NCBI GenBank assembly: GCA_000433095.1
Contig: HF991469.1
Coordinates: 10,900 to 22,282, forward strand
Direction: 5' to 3'
DNA: 11,383 nt
From: Clostridium sp. CAG:967
GTDB lineage: Bacteria; Cyanobacteriota; Vampirovibrionia; Gastranaerophilales; Gastranaerophilaceae
Shown here: positions 7,350 to 11,383 of the stretch, in pieces
How the letters are laid out: every line of letters begins with the position of its first letter
Numbering within the stretch: the first letter of the stretch is position 1
The notes under the pieces: model-generated
The model's database searches: none
Told to the model about the DNA's origin: nothing
What the model saw: the letters and a program-made list of their open reading frames with translations, nothing else
Program-made: the position numbers and the translations under genes

Positions 7350-7988
7350 CTAAATTGCAACCGTTAAAGTTTCAAGCTTCAATTCAATAGGTTTTTCTTC
7401 TAACACTTCAACGTTAAGCTCTTTTGCATCCATAACTTTTACGGAAGGCTTTCCTACAACAGCATTTGGTTTTGCAGCTGTTACAGATTGAGTGTAATAT
7501 TTTTTTCGTGCATTAACTACAGCCGGATCAGGATTTGTCTTTTGTCTGTTGACATCAGTCATAATCTTATTTACAAATCGTCTGGTTTCTCCATAAGGAG
7601 GAACGGCATTGTACTTTTTAACATTACCCGGACCTGCATTGTATGCTGCTAATGCAAGCTCTACAGAACCGAACATATTGTACATTTTTTTGTAATACAT
7701 AATACCGCCTTTGATATTATCGTTCAAAGAATACGGATTTAATCCCATTCTTCTTGCAGTTGACGGCATCAATTGGAACACTCCTACTGCTCCGTGCGAG
7801 CTTCTCGCTTCATGTCTGAATCCTGATTCCGTGCGTGCAATACTCAGCGCAATTGCAGGATCCACCCCCATTTCAATAGCGTGTTTTACTATTGTTGCTT
7901 TTACAGAATTGACATCAGTTGCCTGAGCTTGTGCATGTGTAAACAACATACACATTAGTGTAAAAGTTAACAGTAATAATTTTCTCAA
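7350..7988 (-). CDS. Secreted lytic transglycosylase, SLT (GH23) domain
   Basis: This 212-residue protein (from the start chosen here) cleaves the MurNAc-GlcNAc bond of peptidoglycan with release of anhydro-muropeptides. A signal peptide (MRKLLLLTFTLMCMLFTHAQA) ends with a plausible A-Q-A cleavage site. The SLT domain covers about residues 28-145: catalytic E54 in ARTESGF, GVFQLMPSTA at 69-78, ALAAYNAGPGNVKKY at 113-127 and PPYGETRRFVNKIM at 130-143. The last 65 or so residues are basic, then acidic, with no domain I recognise. I chose the TTG at 7986-7988 because AGAGGA lies 7 nt upstream and a textbook signal peptide follows. A TTG start at 8060 would add 24 polar residues before the signal peptide and has no ribosome site. 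The protein presumably acts in the periplasm on wall remodelling or turnover. A terminator follows. Confidence 0.92.
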   Translation of the reverse strand: MRKLLLLTFTLMCMLFTHAQAQATDVNSVKATIVKHAIEMGVDPAIALSIARTESGFRHEARSSHGAVGVFQLMPSTARRMGLNPYSLNDNIKGGIMYYKKMYNMFGSVELALAAYNAGPGNVKKYNAVPPYGETRRFVNKIMTDVNRQKTNPDPAVVNARKKYYTQSVTAAKPNAVVGKPSVKVMDAKELNVEVLEEKPIELKLETLTVAI

Positions 7989-7995
7989 AATGTAA

Positions 7996-8001
7996 TCCTC
8001 T
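7996..8001 (-). promoter_or_regulatory. Ribosome binding site fixing the TTG start of the transglycosylase
   Basis: On the minus strand AGAGGA lies 7 nt before the TTG at 7986-7988. No comparable site precedes the in-frame TTG at 8060, and there is no in-frame ATG before the signal peptide core. This supports the shorter protein beginning MRKLLLL. Confidence 0.75.
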
Positions 8002-8113
8002 ATATTGTAAATTGAGATTCTTAAAAAGTTCCCTAACGACTTATTTTCCAACAAATCCAAAACTTTTAAGAATTATTTTATACCACCAGTATATTATAAA
8101 AAAAATAAATTTC

Positions 8114-8151
8114 AAGCCCCGCCCAAAAACACGCAAGGCGGATGTCGGCTT
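8114..8151. repeat. GC-rich imperfect hairpin in AT-rich intergenic DNA
   Basis: AAGCCCCGCC (8114-8123) pairs with GGCGG (8137-8141) and GGCTT (8147-8151), a 10-bp stem interrupted on one side by a 5-nt bulge (ATGTC) with a 13-nt loop. The stem is almost all G/C in a very AT-rich surround. On the minus strand it is followed by a T-rich run, so it could act as a weak terminator for antisense transcripts. On the plus strand there is no U-tract, which fits a leader or small-RNA structure better. Confidence 0.45.
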
Positions 8152-8179
8152 AACACCTGCAATATCAGCATTTTTAGTG

Positions 8180-8194
8180 TAATTGTAACAATTA
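8180..8194. repeat. 15-bp palindrome, possible operator
   Basis: TAATTGT-A-ACAATTA is a perfect palindrome with 7-bp arms around one central base. It lies 96 nt upstream of the MTA phosphorylase start. Its core TTGTAACAATT occurs a second time at 7279-7289, inside the inverted repeat upstream of the 637-residue protein gene. The size and symmetry suit a dimeric repressor site, but no regulator gene is in the window. Confidence 0.35.
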
Positions 8195-8290
8195 TAAAAC
8201 AGGGAGATTTTTAATATGAATTAAGTATTTTTTTATTTTTTATGTTAAAATTCTTTTAGTAATTTATATAAAAATGAGAGGAAAAATATT

Positions 8291-9094
8291 ATGGAAAACA
8301 AAAAATTAGCAACTATAGGTGTTTTCGGAGGTTCAGGATTTTACAAATTTCTTGACAATATTGAAGAAGTAAGAGTAGAAACACCTTACGGAATGCCAAG
8401 TGACAGCCTGTTTATCGGAACTGTCGGTGAACATAAAGTTGCTTTTATGCCAAGACATGGCAGAAACCATACTATTTTGCCTCATTTAATTAACTATAGA
8501 GCTAATGTTTGGGCTATGAAATCTGTGGGATGTGAAAGAGTTATTTCCCCATGTGCTGCCGGAAGCCTGCAAAAACACGTTAAACCGGGTGATTTTGTAG
8601 TTTGCGATCAGTTTGTAGACTGGACTGACGGAAGAAAATCAACTTTCTTTGAAGGACCGATTGTTACACACCCTTCTGCCGCTGAAACTTACTGCCCAGA
8701 ACTTAGAAAACTTGCAATTAAAACAGGAAAAGACTTAGGTATTACAATCCATGAGCAAGGTACTGTTGTTGTAATTAACGGACCGAGATTTTCAACTAAA
8801 GCAGAATCTAAATTCTTTACTAATCAAGGTTGGGAAGTTATCAACATGACAGCATTCCCCGAAGCATATTTAGTAAAAGAAATGGACATGTGTCCGTTGA
8901 ATATTTCTTTAATAACAGATTATGATGCAGGATTGGTAGGAGATGTTCCTCCTGTTTCTCACCACGAAGTTATAGAAGTGTTTAATTCTAACGTGGCTAA
9001 TCTTAAAAATCTGTTATTCAATATGATTGAAAACATTCCTGCCGAAAGAAACATTTGTACTTGCGGCAATACTAAAAAATGTTCTCAATTATAA
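8291..9094 (+). CDS. mtnP: S-methyl-5'-thioadenosine phosphorylase
   Basis: This 267-residue cytosolic enzyme phosphorolyses methylthioadenosine to adenine and methylthioribose-1-phosphate, the first step of methionine salvage from polyamine and related pathways. Family hallmarks are present in order: phosphate-binding GGSGFY at 13-18, PRHGRNH at 54-60 with PHLINYRAN at 64-72, NGPRFST at 163-169, NMTAFPEA at 185-192 and TDYDAG at 209-214. The two Asp of TDYD (D210, D212) occupy the positions that contact the amino group of adenine in MTAP, which favours methylthioadenosine over methylthioinosine or guanosine as substrate. The C-terminus carries a CTCGNTKKC tail (C256, C258, C264); a CXC near the C-terminus is known from thermophilic archaeal MTAP II. 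GAGAGG (8276-8281) precedes the ATG by 9 nt. The yggT gene follows after 12 nt, probably in the same transcript. No other salvage gene is visible nearby. Confidence 0.93.
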   Translation: MENKKLATIGVFGGSGFYKFLDNIEEVRVETPYGMPSDSLFIGTVGEHKVAFMPRHGRNHTILPHLINYRANVWAMKSVGCERVISPCAAGSLQKHVKPGDFVVCDQFVDWTDGRKSTFFEGPIVTHPSAAETYCPELRKLAIKTGKDLGITIHEQGTVVVINGPRFSTKAESKFFTNQGWEVINMTAFPEAYLVKEMDMCPLNISLITDYDAGLVGDVPPVSHHEVIEVFNSNVANLKNLLFNMIENIPAERNICTCGNTKKCSQL

Positions 9095-9106
9095 TCGGGA
9101 GAAATT

Positions 9107-9376
9107 ATGACAAATCATTTAATATTTGTGGTTAACAACCTTTTCCAAATTTATTTTTGGTTAATACTTGTCAGATGCTTACTCAGCTTTGTACCAAGCA
9201 TTGACTGGTACAAGCAGCCTTTCGCCGCAATCAGAGATGTTACTGACATTTATCTGAATTTATTCAGAAATATTATACCTCCTATGGGAGGCTGGGATTT
9301 ATCACCGATTGTCGCAATACTGGTCTTGCAGATTATTAACTACATAATTATTTATATATTACTTATGTTAAAATAA
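9107..9376 (+). CDS. YggT family membrane protein
   Basis: This 89-residue protein has two hydrophobic segments, about residues 5-30 and 66-88, separated by a conserved amphipathic loop. The family signature is present: VRCLLSFVP at 22-30, then NIIPPMGGWDLSPIVAIL at 55-72, matching the R-x-hydrophobic-L-S-hydrophobic-P and I-P-P-hydrophobic-G-G-hydrophobic-D-hydrophobic-S-P pattern of YggT/YlmG. Family members are inner-membrane proteins. In Gram-positive bacteria and cyanobacteria they sit near division or ftsZ-sepF genes or affect nucleoid and thylakoid organisation, but the molecular role is unsettled. Here the gene follows MTA phosphorylase by 12 nt with GGGAG (9097-9101) before its ATG, so it is probably cotranscribed; the link says little about function. 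A membrane anchor role is inference. Confidence 0.88.
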   Translation: MTNHLIFVVNNLFQIYFWLILVRCLLSFVPSIDWYKQPFAAIRDVTDIYLNLFRNIIPPMGGWDLSPIVAILVLQIINYIIIYILLMLK

Positions 9377-9386
9377 GAACTCAAAC

Positions 9387-9422
9387 TTGTAAAAAAAGTT
9401 TTGTTAATATATAATTCGGGTT
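9387..9422 (+). promoter_or_regulatory. Promoter of trkA-trkH, placed for a leaderless transcript
   Basis: TTGTAA (9387-9392), a 17-nt spacer and a perfect TATAAT (9410-9415) predict a transcription start at about 9422-9423, at the trkA ATG (9423). Only CGGG two bases before the ATG resembles a ribosome site, and its spacing is too short. This is the strongest leaderless candidate in the window. Confidence 0.6.
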
Positions 9423-10763
9423 ATGAAAATAGTAATTTATGGTGCAACGGAAATAGGATGCCTTCTGGCAACAGAATTTTTCGAAGACCACGATATAACA
9501 ATAATTGACAAAGAGGAAAACAGAACAGATGAATTCAATAAGCTTGATATAAGCTTTGTTCTGGGTAATGCATCAAATATTGATGTCTTAAAAAATGCTG
9601 ATATAAAAAATGCAGATGTTTTTATTGCATGTACGGGAATTGATGAGGCAAATATCGTTGCCTGTCTTGCAGCAAAAAAATATGGCGGCGTTAGAACCAT
9701 ATGTTTTGTAAGCAAAGAAGAATACAGAAAAACATTGAACTTTGAAAAAAGTCAGGACAGTTTCTGCGACTTTTTTATTGACTATATTATTTGGCCGGAA
9801 GAGTTGCTTACACAGGAAATTTTCCGTATTGTAACAGTTGCTCACGCTCTGGATGTTGAAAACTTTGCCGACGGAAGAGCAAGACTTCTGGAATACAAAG
9901 TTCAGCCCAACCTTTCCTTAATTGGGAAAAAAGTAAAAGACTGCGGATTTACAAATAATACGTTAATGGTTGGTTTGACTAGAGATTGCGAACTTTTTAT
10001 TCCTAACGGCGATACTGAAATCCTTGAAGGCGACAAGCTTATATTTATGGGAACATCTCATTCTCTTGATATCTTAGCTGGAACATTTTTCCATGAAAAA
10101 GAAATTGTAAAATCTGCTGCAATTATTGGAGGCGGAAATGTCGGATTGATGCTTGCCAAAAATCTTGAAAAACTTAAAATTAAAACGAAAATCATTGAAA
10201 AAAACTACGAACGCTGTGAATATCTTGCGCAAGAATTGTCCAATACACTTGTAATCAACGGTGACGGAACAAATCTTAAACTTCTTGATGAAGAAGAAAT
10301 AGGTTCAGCTGATGTTGTAATCAGCGTAACAAATAATGATGAAAAAAATCTTTTGTGCTCACTGCTTGCAAAACAGTTAGGTGTTAAACGTGTTATTGCC
10401 AGAGTTGCTAAAGTTTTAAATATTCCTTTGTTTGAAAAAGTCGGTATTGATATTGCGATTTCACCTAAAAATTCAGCGATTAATGAAGTAAGAAACGACT
10501 TACAGGAAAATGACGTTGATATTCTTGCAACTGTTGAGCAGGGACAGGGTGAAGTATTGGAAATTAACGTGCTTCCTGAATTCAATAATAAAAAAATAAT
10601 GGAATTAAGCTTTCCTGCAAGAGCAATTATCGGAGTAATTCAGCGCAAAAACAATATTATAATCCCTAAAGGTGACACTGAAATAAAAACAGATGATATA
10701 TTAATTATCTTTACAACAGCAGAAAGTGCTTCAAGAATTAAGGAATTTTTTAAGGTAAAGTGA
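9423..10763 (+). CDS. trkA: Trk potassium uptake NAD-binding regulatory subunit TrkA
   Basis: This 446-residue protein is the cytoplasmic ring-forming subunit that gates the TrkH K+ channel in response to nucleotides. It has the doubled layout of TrkA: RCK_N (residues 1-135), RCK_C (about 150-222), RCK_N (229-365) and RCK_C (about 370-446). The second Rossmann motif is canonical, GGGNVG at 236-241, with acidic E259 at the end of beta-2. The first reads GATEIG at 7-12, where the middle glycine of GxGxxG is threonine; D29 at the end of beta-2 is kept. This suggests altered nucleotide binding in the first half, as inference. Length is close to E. coli TrkA (458). The trkH ATG follows the trkA stop after 1 nt, so the two are cotranscribed and probably translationally coupled. 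Its own promoter is at 9387-9415. Confidence 0.95.
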   Translation: MKIVIYGATEIGCLLATEFFEDHDITIIDKEENRTDEFNKLDISFVLGNASNIDVLKNADIKNADVFIACTGIDEANIVACLAAKKYGGVRTICFVSKEEYRKTLNFEKSQDSFCDFFIDYIIWPEELLTQEIFRIVTVAHALDVENFADGRARLLEYKVQPNLSLIGKKVKDCGFTNNTLMVGLTRDCELFIPNGDTEILEGDKLIFMGTSHSLDILAGTFFHEKEIVKSAAIIGGGNVGLMLAKNLEKLKIKTKIIEKNYERCEYLAQELSNTLVINGDGTNLKLLDEEEIGSADVVISVTNNDEKNLLCSLLAKQLGVKRVIARVAKVLNIPLFEKVGIDIAISPKNSAINEVRNDLQENDVDILATVEQGQGEVLEINVLPEFNNKKIMELSFPARAIIGVIQRKNNIIIPKGDTEIKTDDILIIFTTAESASRIKEFFKVK

Positions 10764-10764
10764 T

Positions 10765-11383
10765 ATGCGTTTAAATTATCTTGCTAATGCATTAGGTTTG
10801 ACAATGATTTATATAGGACTGGTAATTTTATCACCTGTAATTGTTGCCCTGTATTACCACGATTACGGCTCAATAATTCCTTTTGTTGCGGCAGGCTTAA
10901 TATCAGCTTCAACAGGTTTTATTTTAAAAAAATCCGTTCCTAAAACAGACGATATTGAAAACCTTAATGATATTAAAAAAGCAGAAGCTTTATTTATAGT
11001 TGCAGTTTCCTGGGTAATTTTCGGGATAATTGCAGCAATTCCGTATCTATTTTACGGGCTTTCTCCCGTAAATTCTTTATTTGAATCAGTATCAGGCATA
11101 ACAACAACAGGAGCAACCATTCTTACACACTTTAATTACCCTAAAGCATTTTTCTTCTGGCGTTCATTAACACAATGGCTCGGCGGATTGGGAATTATCG
11201 TATTGTTTATTGCAATTCTTCCCCAGTTTGCCGTTGCAGGCCGCCAAATGTTTTTTGCGGAAGCTCCCGGTCCCACGGAAGATAAATTCACTCCTCGTAT
11301 AAGAAATACTGCATCAGCATTGTGGAAAGTTTATGCAGGATTGACTGTTTTGGAAGTACTTCTTTTGATTTGGGCAGGAATGC
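10765..11383 (+). CDS. trkH: Trk potassium transporter membrane subunit TrkH (N-terminal part, cut by window edge)
   Basis: The first 206 residues are visible and the frame is open to the window end. They hold hydrophobic segments at about 10-30, 36-55, 75-97 and 139-158, with a further one starting near 187. The first pore loop has the selectivity-filter motif SGITTTGATIL at 110-120, where TTTG is the K+ filter. WRSLTQWLGGLGI at 132-144 and the APGPTEDKFTPRIRNTA stretch (167-183) are characteristic of TrkH/TrkG rather than KtrB. The protein forms the K+-conducting pore and pairs with TrkA, encoded directly upstream. The ATG lies 1 nt after the trkA stop; AAGG (10752-10755) inside the trkA end is a fair ribosome site at 9 nt. 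The remaining three pore repeats should lie beyond the window. Confidence 0.95.
   Translation, partial: MRLNYLANALGLTMIYIGLVILSPVIVALYYHDYGSIIPFVAAGLISASTGFILKKSVPKTDDIENLNDIKKAEALFIVAVSWVIFGIIAAIPYLFYGLSPVNSLFESVSGITTTGATILTHFNYPKAFFFWRSLTQWLGGLGIIVLFIAILPQFAVAGRQMFFAEAPGPTEDKFTPRIRNTASALWKVYAGLTVLEVLLLIWAGM

Larger units (their letters stand above)
7989..8290. other. 302-bp divergent intergenic region with structured, partly GC-rich core
   Basis: This is the only gene-poor stretch of about 300 bp. It separates the transglycosylase (minus) from MTA phosphorylase (plus) and must hold both promoters. From left to right I see four things. First, AT-rich DNA with several TATAAT-like hexamers but no convincing -35 for the transglycosylase. 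Second, a GC-rich imperfect hairpin at 8114-8151. Third, a 15-bp palindrome at 8180-8194. Fourth, AGGGAG (8201-8206), 9 nt before an ATG-AAT-TAA mini-frame at 8216-8224. The plus-strand gene has an extended -10-like TGTTAAAAT (8243-8251), a TATATA at 8265-8270, and the ribosome site GAGAGG (8276-8281), 9 nt before its ATG. No tRNA or known riboswitch is recognisable. A small RNA or the remnant of a lost gene would both fit. Confidence 0.6.

Noticed and set aside
8060..8212. Continuous plus-strand frame through the intergenic region, ending with TAA near 8212
   Set aside because: It reads open for about 50 codons across the GC-rich hairpin but has no ATG, GTG or TTG start with a ribosome site, and the sequence matches nothing I know. 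It is probably chance, or at most a gene remnant.
5297..9094. A linked defence or wall-modification system made of the transglycosylase, the 637-residue protein and MTA phosphorylase
   Set aside because: A strong terminator separates the first two, the third is divergent, and no shared motif beyond one short palindrome ties them together. Housekeeping genes placed side by side explain the region.
9382..9402. Weak hairpin AAACTT...AAGTTT after yggT as a terminator
   Set aside because: The stem is only 6 bp and AT-rich, no U-tract follows, and it overlaps the clear trkA promoter elements.
10205..10585. Open frame of 126 codons on the minus strand inside trkA
   Set aside because: It is antisense to the well-conserved second RCK half of TrkA, has no recognisable domain or ribosome site, and its Ser/Thr-rich composition is what the reverse of this coding sequence gives.
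1..11383. CRISPR array, tRNA/rRNA, insertion sequence or prophage
   Set aside because: I saw no regularly spaced repeats, no tRNA-like cloverleaf, no transposase or integrase and no terminal inverted repeats. Coding density and composition are even across the window.

Overview
The window is AT-rich bacterial DNA that looks like an ordinary chromosomal backbone. The gene set is a MutS2 with a Smr tail, a stand-alone GltD-type reductase, a PepT-like peptidase, MTA phosphorylase, YggT and Trk potassium uptake. It also holds a large acidic protein with no signal peptide. That protein has the short N-terminal motif MGMSAGQARLL, the segment NLWYRMGG and a C-terminal coiled coil ending KNVERSFKAFS. 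From memory, and not verified by any search, this architecture is typical of a protein family abundant in gut Gastranaerophilales (Vampirovibrionia/Melainabacteria, the non-photosynthetic relatives of cyanobacteria). I therefore favour that group with moderate confidence.

Layout: (1) Bases 1-1564, minus strand: a GltD/NfnL/GltA-like flavoprotein, followed after only 2 nt by the start of a secreted protein that runs out of the window. (2) Bases 1565-1696: a divergent promoter region. (3) Bases 1697-5262, plus strand: mutS2, then a PepT-like M20 peptidase with its own promoter, ending at a strong hairpin that can stop transcription from both sides. (4) Bases 5297-7988, minus strand: a small secreted lytic transglycosylase (transcriptionally first), a terminator, then the 637-residue protein of unknown function. 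(5) Bases 7989-8290: a 302-bp gene-poor divergent region with a GC-rich imperfect hairpin, a 15-bp palindrome and a two-codon reading frame. (6) Bases 8291-9376, plus strand: MTA phosphorylase and the small membrane protein YggT, 12 nt apart. (7) Bases 9423 to the end, plus strand: trkA, then trkH 1 nt later (trkH cut by the window edge). These encode the cytoplasmic NAD-binding gate and the membrane pore of one K+ transporter.

Most genes are housekeeping: nitrogen or redox metabolism, DNA or ribosome rescue, peptide turnover, methionine salvage, K+ uptake and wall remodelling. I see no phage, transposon, CRISPR, tRNA or rRNA. The points most worth a second look are the 637-residue protein with two EF-hand-like loops, two genes (mutS2 and trkA) whose promoters are placed so that transcription should begin at the start codon, and the structured 302-bp intergenic region. 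I did not find convincing evidence of a new multi-gene system.
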